A stretch of DNA of 64,000 bases, taken from contig JAPKCI010000005.1 in NCBI GenBank assembly GCA_028823035.1, positions 1 through 64,000 on the forward strand, given 5' to 3'. How positions within the stretch are numbered: position 1 is the first letter of the stretch; each line of letters starts with the position of its first letter. The notes beneath the pieces were generated by a model. That model was not told the DNA's origin, did no database searches, and saw nothing but the letters and a program-made list of their open reading frames with translations. The DNA is from Rubripirellula sp. (GTDB lineage Bacteria > Planctomycetota > Planctomycetia > Pirellulales > Pirellulaceae). The position numbers and the translations under genes are program-made. Shown here piece after piece: positions 43,438 to 51,373 of this stretch.

Positions 43438-45042
43438 TTAAGGACTGAGTAATGGTTTTCCCGTCATCTGTTCAGGAACAGGTAGGCCCATGAGTTCCAG
43501 CACTGTTGGTGCAATATCGGCTAACCGCCCACCGCTCCGTAATGCATGTCCTTCCAGACCGGGTTCCACGACGATTAATGGGACATCAAACGTTGTGTGG
43601 GCCGTGTGAGGGCCCCCACTTTTCGGATCGATCATTTGTTCACAGTTGCCATGATCGGCAGTCACTACCAGCGAACCACCTTTGGCGAGCGTTGCTTCGA
43701 CAATCCGCCCCACGCAGGCGTCAACCTTTTCGACTGCCTTGACAGCGGCCGCGATGACCCCGGTGTGACCAACCATGTCCCCATTGGCAAAGTTGACTAT
43801 GATCAACGCCGCTTCTTCGGACTCAATTTCGGCGAGAACTTTTTCTGTGACTTTTTCCGCTGACATTTCAGGTTTTTGATCGTAGGTCGAAACGTCCCGA
43901 GGTGATGCAGCCATGCCCCGATCCTCATCAGAGAAAGGGTCATCCCGGTAGTCATTGAAGAAGAAAGTGACGTGGGGATACTTTTCGGTTTCAGCACACC
44001 GGAACTGATGCAAGTGCAGAGCACTGACGTATTCACCGAGGATGTTGGGCATCTTGGCAGGTTTCTCGAAGATGACGTGAACTGGCAAACCGGTTTCGTA
44101 GCCTGTCATGGTGGCAAAATAGAGGTTCCGGATTTGCTCGCCGCGATCGAAGCCTCCGCCATCGATGTTCTTCCATTGATCATCAGGCAGAACAAATGCT
44201 TTCGTAATTTCGCGAGTCCTGTCGCCGCGGTAGTTCAGGAAGATGATGGCATCGCCATCTTTGACCACCGTCGGGCCATTTGGTCCCGGGATGGTGGTTG
44301 CAGTGATGAACTCGTCACCTTTTCGGTTCGAATCAGTTGGCTCGTCGTAATACGACTGGATCGCTTCCAGAGCCGTGCTGGCAGTACTGGCTGCGCCTTC
44401 GGTTAGCATCTGATAAGCCGTGTGCACTCTTTCCCAGCGAAGATCGCGATCCATGGCGTAGAAACGCCCCACCACGCTGGCGACACGACCAACTCCAACA
44501 TTCTTCATTTTTTCTTCCAGCCGATTCACAAAATCTTTTCCGCCCGTCGGTGACGTGTCACGCCCGTCGGTGATCGCATGGACTGCAAACTTGTCGCTAT
44601 CGAGGCCTGCCTGCTTTACCAAATCGACGACGGCAAAGGCATGCTCCAGATCGCTATGAACGCGTCCATCAGACATCAATCCCAATAGATGCAGCGTGCC
44701 CCCACTGGCCTTTACATGGGCGATTGATTCTTGGAGTACCGAGTTGCTGAAGAACGACTCGTCGCGGATGGCTCGCGTGATTCGCATGATCTCTTGGTCA
44801 ACGATCCTGCCCGCCCCGATGTTCTGATGACCCACTTCACTGTTTCCCATTACCCCGGCGGGCAACCCGACGTCTTCACCCGATGTGTGGATCAGGACAT
44901 TCGGGTAATCACGCATCAATGCGTCGGCGACTGGTGTATCCGCCAAATGGACGGCATTGGCGTGATTCCATTCGGGGTTCGGGTTTTCACCCCAACCATC
45001 GCGTACGATCAGGACAACTGGCTTTCGGCGGACTTGAGGCAA
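43438..45042 (-). CDS. gpmI: 2,3-bisphosphoglycerate-independent phosphoglycerate mutase
   Basis: GpmI interconverts 3- and 2-phosphoglycerate in glycolysis without a cofactor and uses two Mn ions. The metal and catalytic motifs are intact: DGWGENPNP, GVMGNSEVGHQNIGAGRIVD with the phospho-accepting Ser, ITDGRDTSP, FLNYRGDRTREITKA, NFANGDMVGHTG and VTADHGNCEQM. The C-terminal TVLELMGLPVPEQMTGKPLL is diagnostic. The ORF extends upstream with no good ATG; TTG 45042 (LPQVRRKPVVLIV) gives the expected length of 534 aa, but the exact start is uncertain. It is transcribed away from pgi, another glycolytic gene. Confidence 0.93.
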   Translation of the reverse strand: MPQVRRKPVVLIVRDGWGENPNPEWNHANAVHLADTPVADALMRDYPNVLIHTSGEDVGLPAGVMGNSEVGHQNIGAGRIVDQEIMRITRAIRDESFFSNSVLQESIAHVKASGGTLHLLGLMSDGRVHSDLEHAFAVVDLVKQAGLDSDKFAVHAITDGRDTSPTGGKDFVNRLEEKMKNVGVGRVASVVGRFYAMDRDLRWERVHTAYQMLTEGAASTASTALEAIQSYYDEPTDSNRKGDEFITATTIPGPNGPTVVKDGDAIIFLNYRGDRTREITKAFVLPDDQWKNIDGGGFDRGEQIRNLYFATMTGYETGLPVHVIFEKPAKMPNILGEYVSALHLHQFRCAETEKYPHVTFFFNDYRDDPFSDEDRGMAASPRDVSTYDQKPEMSAEKVTEKVLAEIESEEAALIIVNFANGDMVGHTGVIAAAVKAVEKVDACVGRIVEATLAKGGSLVVTADHGNCEQMIDPKSGGPHTAHTTFDVPLIVVEPGLEGHALRSGGRLADIAPTVLELMGLPVPEQMTGKPLLSP

Positions 45043-45293
45043 GGGACTGTACTCTCTTGAATGTTGCAAAAAATAGGCTTTGCACGCCGTTCGCATGATG
45101 GCGTGGCACCGCTGGTGCAGCGGGAGTTCAAATAACGTCGTCTCCCGCAGCCCAATCTAGCCGACAATGGTCCTCCTCGGAACGCCCAAAGGAATCCAGT
45201 CTGCCATTCCCCTTAGGCCGCTTCGAGACTCCCCGTCCATGCGTTAATCTAATCGGGACATGGCAAACAAAACTTCCTAGGAATTCTCTGATC

Positions 45294-46712
45294 ATGCCTC
45301 TTCTTCGTTTTGACCCATCCGGCAGTATTAATTCCGATTTTGGTATCACCGAAGATCAGATTGCGGGGCTATCTGATACCTTGGGCAATCTCCGCACCGA
45401 GATGGTTGAGACCGATCAGCAGCAGTATGAGTCGGGTCAGATCCCGGAGAATAAGCAACCGTTGGACGCCCGCTTCTTTTGGCTTCCGGAGGAGCAATTG
45501 GCAGCGTACCAATCAGACCGGGCCGAGTCAGAGTTGGGTCGTATTTTTCAAGTTGCCAACGGCATGCACAACGAGATCGACGCTGTTGTCGTGCTGGGGA
45601 TTGGTGGTTCTTACATGGGTGCGCGGGCGATGATGGAAGCCTGTTGTGATCCCTATCACAATGAATTGACTCGTGCGGCTCGCGGCAGTAAGCCGCGGAT
45701 GTATTTCGAGGGTAACAATGTTGACAACGATGCGAGTAGTGCCTTGTGGCATCGACTCAAGGCAGGTGGGTCTGGGCCTACTGAGGCTGAACAGCGTTTT
45801 GCGATTGTCGTGATCAGCAAGAGTGGTGGGACAATGGAAACAGCTGTTGCCTTTAGACAGTGTTTGGCGGCGTTGGAGGAGTCGCTTGGGGATCAGGCCG
45901 CAAGTCAGTTGGGTCGATTTGTGATTCCGGTGACTGGAGCACAGGGTAAGTTGCACGATTTGGCATCGGCAATTGGCTGCCAGCAGGTTTTCAGCGTTCC
46001 GGAAGGAGTGGGCGGACGCTTCAGCGTGCTTTCCTCGGTTGGCTTGATGCCAGCTGCGATGCTGGGACTGGACTGCATGAAGTTGTTGGAAGGAGCAGTC
46101 GCCATGAACGAACATTTTAGAACTGCGTCCTACGAAGACAATGTCGTTCTGCAATATGTGGCGGTCAATCACTTGCTGGCAAAATATCGTGACAAGTCGA
46201 TTCGTGTGATGAGCGTCTGGAGCAAGGCCCTTGAATCGGTTGGGCTTTGGTACGACCAGTTGCTTGCCGAGTCCAACGGTAAAGAGGGCTTGGGTGTGAC
46301 CCCCCTGACAACGGTAAATACCCGGGATCTCCACAGTCGGCATCAACAGCATCAGCAGGGACGGAATGACAAGGTATTCAATAATGTCATCGTTGAAAAT
46401 TATCGGACTGACCCATTGCCAGTCGGGCACAGCGAAAGAAATCAGGACGAATTGAATGATCTTTCGGATCGTACTCTTCCAGAGATCATGGCGGCTGCCA
46501 TCAAGGGAACTAACGATGCCTTGCACGAAGACGGACGCCCAACAACGGATATTTTGCTTCCTGGAATTGACACGCACGTGCTGGGGCAGTTGTTTCAAAT
46601 GCTGATGATTGCAACAGTGATTGAGGGACGACTGCTGGGCATCAATCCCTATGGACAACCCGGAGTTGAACAGTACAAACGCAACATGAACAAGAACCTC
46701 GGACGGACGTGA
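45294..46712 (+). CDS. pgi: Glucose-6-phosphate isomerase
   Basis: Pgi interconverts glucose-6-phosphate and fructose-6-phosphate. The 472-aa protein has the sugar-isomerase folds: VVVLGIGGSYMGARAM, IVVISKSGGTMETAVAFRQ with the phosphate-binding Ser/Thr, and GVGGRFSVLSSVGLMPAAML. ITGRE-type signatures give way here to SVWSKALESVGLWYDQLLAE, and the C-terminal QPGVEQYKRNM is family-typical. It is shorter than enteric Pgi (549 aa) but similar to Gram-positive forms. ATG 45294 is used. gpmI is divergent upstream and trpA follows 250 bases later. Confidence 0.95.
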   Translation: MPLLRFDPSGSINSDFGITEDQIAGLSDTLGNLRTEMVETDQQQYESGQIPENKQPLDARFFWLPEEQLAAYQSDRAESELGRIFQVANGMHNEIDAVVVLGIGGSYMGARAMMEACCDPYHNELTRAARGSKPRMYFEGNNVDNDASSALWHRLKAGGSGPTEAEQRFAIVVISKSGGTMETAVAFRQCLAALEESLGDQAASQLGRFVIPVTGAQGKLHDLASAIGCQQVFSVPEGVGGRFSVLSSVGLMPAAMLGLDCMKLLEGAVAMNEHFRTASYEDNVVLQYVAVNHLLAKYRDKSIRVMSVWSKALESVGLWYDQLLAESNGKEGLGVTPLTTVNTRDLHSRHQQHQQGRNDKVFNNVIVENYRTDPLPVGHSERNQDELNDLSDRTLPEIMAAAIKGTNDALHEDGRPTTDILLPGIDTHVLGQLFQMLMIATVIEGRLLGINPYGQPGVEQYKRNMNKNLGRT

Positions 46713-46909
46713 TTATCATCGAGTGCTGGATGGGGTGATTTTCTCCGATTGCCTGACGAGCTGGCGGACCAATTCGAATCATGAATTCGGGAAAGAAAAG
46801 CGGTTCCTGAGGTTGTGTTCCGGTCGAGTGGCCCGCTCCAGCGTTGATAGTGAAAGTAAGCAATGGCGGTTGCAGAGCACGCGGCCGGTCCCTTATTTCC
46901 CTTGTTGGG

Positions 46910-46915
46910 TACAAT
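46910..46915 (+). promoter_or_regulatory. Possible -10 element upstream of trpA
   Basis: TTGGGTACAATG gives TACAAT 48 bases before ATG 46964. A -35 at the usual distance is not evident. Confidence 0.35.
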
Positions 46916-46963
46916 GTCCCCCAAGTGCCCTTCCCTGCCCTGAAATCCGGAAATGACTCATTT

Positions 46964-47776
46964 ATGTCAGCTGTCGACCAACTTTTTACCGATTTGCGAA
47001 CGGAGGGCCGAAAAGCACTGATGCCCTTTTTTACGGCTGGTGATCCAGATATCGCTACCACCGCGCGTGTGATACGAGCTGCCGAGGCTGCAGGCGCGAA
47101 TTTGTGTGAAGTGGGAGTGCCCTACAGTGATCCGATTGCGGATGGTCCCGTCATTCAGGCCTCATATCAGCGTGCACTGGATCGGGGGTTTCGTCTTCAG
47201 CAGGTGATGGAGTTGGGAGAAGATGTGAAGGTTGATGTAAGAATGCCCTTGGTCACGATGGTCAGCTACGCCATCATTCATCGCGTGGGGCTGGCCAGCT
47301 ATGTGCAGCAAGCCAAAACTGCCGGTTACTCTGGCGCGATCGTACCCGACCTGCTGGTCGAAGAGGCCGCCCCGTTCTCACAGATTTGTGTTGATGAAGA
47401 TTTTAGTTTGATCCAGTTGGTAACGCCAACGACACCCCAGGATCGTCAGGTTCGCATTGCAGAATCCTCATCCGGTTTTCTTTACTATGTCTCGGTAACC
47501 GGGATCACGGGTGAGCGAACTGCCCTCCCCGACGATCTGGTTGGCAATGTAAAGTGGTTGAGGGAACAAACGGATTTGCCCATTTGTATCGGCTTTGGCA
47601 TCAGCGATCCCGAGACGGCAGCACAGTTAGCTCCCGTGGCAGATGGTTTGATCGTTGGATCTGCTGTGGTTCGCCGAGTGCATGATGCTGTAGCAACCGA
47701 CACCGCGGCGGACCGTGTGACTGACTTTGTGAAATCGTTGCGGCATGCTGTCGACAACGCCCCGTCGGCGATTTGA
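46964..47776 (+). CDS. trpA: Tryptophan synthase alpha subunit
   Basis: TrpA cleaves indole-3-glycerol phosphate and passes indole to TrpB. The 270-aa length is typical. Catalytic Glu and Asp are in LCEVGVPYSDPIADGPVIQA, and the N-terminal LMPFFTAGDPD loop is intact. The phosphate-binding loops are FLYYVSVTGITGER and ICIGFGISDPETAAQL. ATG 46964 (MSAVDQLFTDLRTEGRKALM) fits the family N-terminus; the longer ORF upstream does not. trpB is not adjacent, so the tryptophan genes are scattered here. The decayed Fe-S gene follows 46 bases on. Confidence 0.96.
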   Translation: MSAVDQLFTDLRTEGRKALMPFFTAGDPDIATTARVIRAAEAAGANLCEVGVPYSDPIADGPVIQASYQRALDRGFRLQQVMELGEDVKVDVRMPLVTMVSYAIIHRVGLASYVQQAKTAGYSGAIVPDLLVEEAAPFSQICVDEDFSLIQLVTPTTPQDRQVRIAESSSGFLYYVSVTGITGERTALPDDLVGNVKWLREQTDLPICIGFGISDPETAAQLAPVADGLIVGSAVVRRVHDAVATDTAADRVTDFVKSLRHAVDNAPSAI

Positions 47777-47822
47777 TAGCAGAGTCCCAAAGGGCTGGCC
47801 CGGCTTAAATAAATAGAGTGTC

Positions 47823-48472
47823 ATGACTTCGAAACCCAGAAGAGATTTTCTGAAACGGGCTGCATTAGCGTTGCCGATCGGAGACGGCAGCGGATGTCGC
47901 TGGTGAAGCTATTGAGCAGGCGAAGGGAGTTGAGCAGGCGAAGGGAGTTGAGCAGGCGAAGGGAGTTGAGCAACCAGGGTCGTTCTGGCGGGATCGTATG
48001 ACCGATCCTGACGATGGCAAAAAATATGGATGGTTTGTTGATGCGCGACGTTGCTTTGAGTGTCACGCCTGTGAGGTCAGTTGTAAATCGGAAAACGATG
48101 TGCCATTGGGGAAGTATATTTGTCGAACCATTTATCGGGATGTCGGTAAATTTCCCGACGTGGCTCGTGTGTTCCTGCCCATGCGGTGCATTACAAAAGG
48201 AATCTGAGGGCACAGTTGCAATTGATTACGACACTTGCTGTGGCCACGGATCTTGCGTTGATGCTTGTCCCTACGGTGCGATCTACATGGATCCCGTCGC
48301 CAATCAGGCGGTCAAGTGCCACAACGGTTACCACCGCGTTGAGTCAGGAATGGAGCCTGCGTGCGTTCCGACTTGCCCAGCAGAAGCGTTGCATTTTGGT
48401 GATCTGAACGATCCCGATTCAAAGATCAGCACGGCCATGCAACGCGAATCCTGGTGGACGGACCATTCGTGA
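47823..48472 (+). pseudogene. Decayed Tat-exported 4Fe-4S subunit of a molybdopterin-type oxidoreductase
   Basis: ATG 47823 begins a Tat leader (MTSKPRRDFLKRAALALPIG) that stops at 47904. The next frame, open from 47869, carries the first ferredoxin motif (FVDARRCFECHACEVSCKSE) and FPDVARVFLPMRC, then stops at 48205. A third frame carries ALQKESEGTVAIDYDTC onward to 48472. The join has lost about 15 residues that should hold the second cluster's cysteines. Two more expected cysteines are replaced (CCGHGSCVDACP with His; KCHNGYHRVE with Gly). The family is the DmsB/NrfC/PsrB type, electron-transfer partner of a catalytic subunit. No catalytic or NrfD gene adjoins. Clearly non-functional as written. 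Confidence 0.85.
47914..47972. repeat. 18-bp tandem array, three copies, inside the decayed Fe-S gene
   Basis: GAGCAGGCGAAGGGAGTT is repeated exactly at 47914, 47932 and 47950, then five bases of a fourth copy. It encodes EQAKGV in the middle frame and lies between the Tat leader and the first ferredoxin motif. Confidence 0.95.
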
Positions 48473-48519
48473 ACGCTGGTTGTGGCGAAAGTTGCAATCA
48501 AAATTGGTATCATCTCTAG

Positions 48520-48966
48520 ATGGCAAGACCGACCCCCGAACCGACTGACCCGAGCGAATTGAAAGATTTGGCTTTGGCAGTTTTGCGCAATGACAGATTT
48601 CCGCATTTGGCTTCCATGGACGGTGATCAGGCAAGAGTTCGGCCCGTCTCTCCGGTCCGAACGGATGGCTTCACTGTCTATGTCGCAAACTTGCGGGGCT
48701 ATCACAAGACACAGGAAATCTCAGCCAATCCCAAAGTTGAATTGTGTTACCTCGACAAACAGCATCATCAGGTTCGAATCACGGGGGTTGCGCATCCGGA
48801 AGGGGATCGTGAACTGTTGCATCAAATCTGGGACGAGAACCCATTGCTCCGCAATTATCTGGGGTCGATCGATAATCCTGATTTAATTGTGTACCGCATC
48901 GATCCTCAGAGCGTGCGATACATGCGAGAATGGGCATTGGAATATCATGACGTTGTATGGGATTGA
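48520..48966 (+). CDS. Pyridoxamine 5'-phosphate oxidase-like FMN-binding protein
   Basis: The 148-aa protein has the split beta-barrel of PNPOx-like proteins. Typical segments are FPHLASMDGDQARVRPVSPV, FTVYVANLRGYHKTQEISAN, VELCYLDKQHHQVRITGVAH and VYRIDPQSVRYM. Such small single-domain members bind FMN or F420 and are often general-stress or redox proteins; they are not true PdxH. No RBS of note is visible before ATG 48520. It lies between a pseudogene and a VTT-type membrane protein, without an obvious functional link. Confidence 0.85.
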   Translation: MARPTPEPTDPSELKDLALAVLRNDRFPHLASMDGDQARVRPVSPVRTDGFTVYVANLRGYHKTQEISANPKVELCYLDKQHHQVRITGVAHPEGDRELLHQIWDENPLLRNYLGSIDNPDLIVYRIDPQSVRYMREWALEYHDVVWD

Positions 48967-49008
48967 GTCATCTTCATTGCTCATTTATTGAGGGGAGTGC
49001 ATTAAATC

Positions 49009-49677
49009 GTGCGTGAGTTGTTTCGGACTCTGCCGCTGATGTGTGTTGTTTTACTTTTGCCAATCTTGCCGTTCCTGTTTCTGGGAGGCCAACTAGACGA
49101 TTGGCTAAGAGGGCTAGCAGAGAATCCACCACCGCCGATCGCGACTTTTGCCCTGATCGTTGCGCTGCTGGCGACCGATATTCTGCTGCCGATCCCATCA
49201 AGTGTGATCAGTACTCTAAGTGGATGGCAGTTGGGTTGGTTCTGGGGAATGTTGGCGACGTGGGTGGGTATGAACTTAGGGGCCATGATTGGGTTTGCAT
49301 TGTCCAGACGGTACGGCACGTCCTTTGCAAGTTACTTTTCCCGGGGTCAGGATCTTGAGCGGATCCGAACGGTAAGTGACCGGTACGGACCGCTGGTTCT
49401 GGTCTTGACTCGGGCGATGCCTGTGTTTGCTGAGGCCAGTGTTTTGATGGCTGGCATTCACCAGCTTGCTTGGCGACGATTTCTGCCAGCAGTCATTTGC
49501 AGCAATCTCGGTATCGCGATTGCATACGCTGCCTTCGGGGATTACGCGGAGAGAAACCAGTGGTTGCCGTTGGCACTGGCGGTTTCGGTGGCTGTGCCCA
49601 TCTTGGTTGCGGGGCTCGCCAAGCGGTGGTTGCCGGGGGCCGAGACAAAATTGGATGGCAAGGACACGTCTGCCTGA
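49009..49677 (+). CDS. VTT-domain (TVP38/TMEM64, DedA-like) membrane protein
   Basis: The 222-aa membrane protein has four to six hydrophobic helices and a VTT-type core (FALIVALLATDILLPIPSSV, GWFWGMLATWVGMNLGAMIG, LVLTRAMPVFAEASVLMAGI, WRRFLPAVICSNLGIAIAYA). Such proteins are thought to move or scramble phospholipids and undecaprenyl phosphate, which would suit the nearby cdsA-plsC pair, although that link is only proximity. GTG 49009 is the start because no earlier in-frame ATG is available. A possible small membrane gene and a conserved 140-aa gene follow on the same strand. Confidence 0.82.
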   Translation: MRELFRTLPLMCVVLLLPILPFLFLGGQLDDWLRGLAENPPPPIATFALIVALLATDILLPIPSSVISTLSGWQLGWFWGMLATWVGMNLGAMIGFALSRRYGTSFASYFSRGQDLERIRTVSDRYGPLVLVLTRAMPVFAEASVLMAGIHQLAWRRFLPAVICSNLGIAIAYAAFGDYAERNQWLPLALAVSVAVPILVAGLAKRWLPGAETKLDGKDTSA

Positions 49678-49712
49678 GTCGAAATTCGATTCACGGAAGT
49701 TCATCTGGTTGC

Positions 49713-49943
49713 ATGATGTGCGATTGTGAGCCTCATCGACGCCTTGGTCGTTACAGGTGTTACAACTGGCGGTCTTTCCTGACTGTTACTGCTTTTCTAG
49801 TTGTCAATATTGCTTTAATCCCCCGGGTTCCCGCAATTGGTGTGCTAGGGTTTTTTGCGACCATACCACTCTGTGTTCTTTCTCATCGGGAACACAGAAA
49901 AATTTGGTACTTTCCCACCATCCAAGGACATAGACATGACTGA
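49713..49943 (+). CDS. Possible small membrane protein, 76 aa
   Basis: ATG 49713 opens a 76-codon frame starting [20 protein letters not shown], followed by hydrophobic [20 protein letters not shown] and [16 protein letters not shown], ending in a basic tail. Cysteines near the N-terminus (CDC and C) could bind metal. It starts 35 bases after the VTT gene. Its stop overlaps the start of the next gene by eight bases, as expected of a packed operon. I do not recognise a family, and no strong ribosome site is seen, so it may be chance. Confidence 0.4.
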   Translation: MMCDCEPHRRLGRYRCYNWRSFLTVTAFLVVNIALIPRVPAIGVLGFFATIPLCVLSHREHRKIWYFPTIQGHRHD

Positions 49944-50358
49944 TTCCAACATCGATCAGACCCCTGAAGAGAACGTTCTTACACTTGAGCGACGTGGAGT
50001 TGATCGCCGTACCGAGAATGCTGGAGCGGAAGAGGGAAGTACCGAAAACTTTGAGACGGGTGTCGTCGAGAACTCGCGCCGAAAGAAGCAGCGTCGTCGT
50101 CACATTGATCCTACGACATGTGAGCGTGACTACAGTAATCCCGAGATCGAGTTCATGCGGGCAATGGATGACTACAAACGCGATGCGGGACGCATGTTCC
50201 CAACTTGCAGCGAAGTCCTTGAGGTGTTTCGGTCACTCGGTTACTACAAGCTGACTGCTGAGGAAGCTGCGGAACTGGGTTTGGATGAAGTTTCGAAGCC
50301 GGATATTCAAGAGACTGAGTCACTCAGTGAGGAATCCGACGATTTCATTGACGCCTGA
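49936..50358 (+). CDS. Conserved small hypothetical protein, 140 aa
   Basis: ATG 49936 has AAGGA at 49923-49927, eight bases upstream. The N-terminal half is acidic then strongly basic ([20 protein letters not shown]). The C-terminal part ([20 protein letters not shown], then [16 protein letters not shown]) matches a short motif of the type EFMxAMxxYKRxxGRxFPTxSEVLEVxxSLGY seen in many bacterial hypothetical proteins. The function is unknown; the basic stretch suggests nucleic-acid or membrane contact. The longer in-frame extension upstream is not credible. Confidence 0.8.
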   Translation: MTDSNIDQTPEENVLTLERRGVDRRTENAGAEEGSTENFETGVVENSRRKKQRRRHIDPTTCERDYSNPEIEFMRAMDDYKRDAGRMFPTCSEVLEVFRSLGYYKLTAEEAAELGLDEVSKPDIQETESLSEESDDFIDA

Positions 50359-50481
50359 TCTCTGCGTCCCATGTCGGTGCGGGCCGACACCTGATCAAAT
50401 CATGAACAGCCTGGAACGACGATTGCATCTATTGTGTAATCGTTTCCGGGCTGTTCTCGGTTTTGGATAGAAGGGCATGCA

Positions 50482-50781
50482 GTGGTGCATTCGGCTTATC
50501 TTTGGCCTCTGCCCTACACTTTGATTGGAATTGCTTGCGGATTGCTTCTCGGTGGACGCTTTCAATGCGTGAATGGAGTGATTGAGATTCACGGCCACCC
50601 CATCGCCGGAGTGTTGAAGCGCTTTCCTGGCCTGGCAGTTGCGATCACTCTTGGGCACGTTGTGCTAGGCCGGAAGAAAATGCTTCGACAAGAAATTAAC
50701 CAGGACAGCAGCGTGTTTGACGCATTCAGGTCCACTCTTCCACAGGTAATTCCGATGCAAGATCATCCATGGCTGCGTTGA
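50482..50781 (+). CDS. Truncated member of a small conserved membrane family
   Basis: The 99-aa product starts at GTG 50482 with AAGGG at 50471-50475. The first 65 residues (WPLPYTLIGIACGLLLGGRF, VIEIHGHPIAGVL, AVAITLGHVVLGR) follow a conserved small family. From memory, that family continues with an HExVHVRQYERWGP-type segment, which is absent here. Instead an unrelated tail (MLRQEINQDSSVF onward) runs 56 bases into the convergent plsC gene. It is probably a truncated, non-functional remnant, though a short functional form cannot be excluded. Confidence 0.5.
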   Translation: MVHSAYLWPLPYTLIGIACGLLLGGRFQCVNGVIEIHGHPIAGVLKRFPGLAVAITLGHVVLGRKKMLRQEINQDSSVFDAFRSTLPQVIPMQDHPWLR

Positions 50782-51373
50782 GTTGGTGCATCAGTTCACG
50801 TTTCTTAAGTTTATTGTCGAGTGGTTCACCAATGAACATGTCGCAGAAGAAAGGAACCAGCAATGCCTCCCCTTTTGGTAGTGCCTTACCGAGGCCGTGC
50901 ATGAACACCGGTATGATGGGGGCTTCGGGATGCCGACGGGCAATGTGGGCGACTCCGGTTTGAAAGTCATCCATCTTTTCTGGCTCACCTCGGGTGCCTT
51001 CCGGAAACAGCAATACGATGCCGTTGCTGTTGAGCACTTCAGAAATGGGGTCCAACGGATGCTTGCCGTTTTCACGACGGACCTTGCTGCGGTCGATCGG
51101 AATGATGCCAACGATCCGTGTGGCAAACCAGCATCGGAGTCGCCGTGTCATGAAATAGTCAGCCGCTGCAACTGGCCGTACCTGAGGTAAACGTTTGAGG
51201 CCCAGCACATTCATGAGGGCAAAAACATCGAGGTGGCTGTTGTGATTTGCAACAATGATGGCCGGTCCAGATGCGGGTAACAGCTCGCCACGGCGGACGT
51301 TGGTCCCCAGCACAACCATCATTAACGGTCGAACAATTAAAGCAAAGAAAGCTGTACGAAGGATGTGATTCAT
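50726..51373 (-). CDS. plsC: 1-acyl-glycerol-3-phosphate acyltransferase-type protein (PlsC)
   Basis: The enzyme acylates lysophosphatidic acid to phosphatidic acid at the membrane. The 215-aa protein has the four acyltransferase blocks: NHNSHLDVFAL (HX4D), GIIPIDRS, LLFPEGTRGEPEK and APIIPVFMHGL. A hydrophobic N-terminus (HILRTAFFALIVRPLMMVVL) anchors it. ATG 51373 overlaps the cdsA stop by one base (TGATG), so translation is coupled; longer upstream extension lies inside cdsA. Product and next enzyme (CdsA) make sense as a pair. Confidence 0.9.
   Translation of the reverse strand: MNHILRTAFFALIVRPLMMVVLGTNVRRGELLPASGPAIIVANHNSHLDVFALMNVLGLKRLPQVRPVAAADYFMTRRLRCWFATRIVGIIPIDRSKVRRENGKHPLDPISEVLNSNGIVLLFPEGTRGEPEKMDDFQTGVAHIARRHPEAPIIPVFMHGLGKALPKGEALLVPFFCDMFIGEPLDNKLKKRELMHQLNAAMDDLASELPVEEWT

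Noticed and set aside
44536-44572. CGCCCGTCGGTGA twice, 20 bp apart, in gpmI
   Set aside because: Encodes unrelated conserved residues (TDGRD and SPTGG) of the enzyme, so it is probably a codon coincidence.
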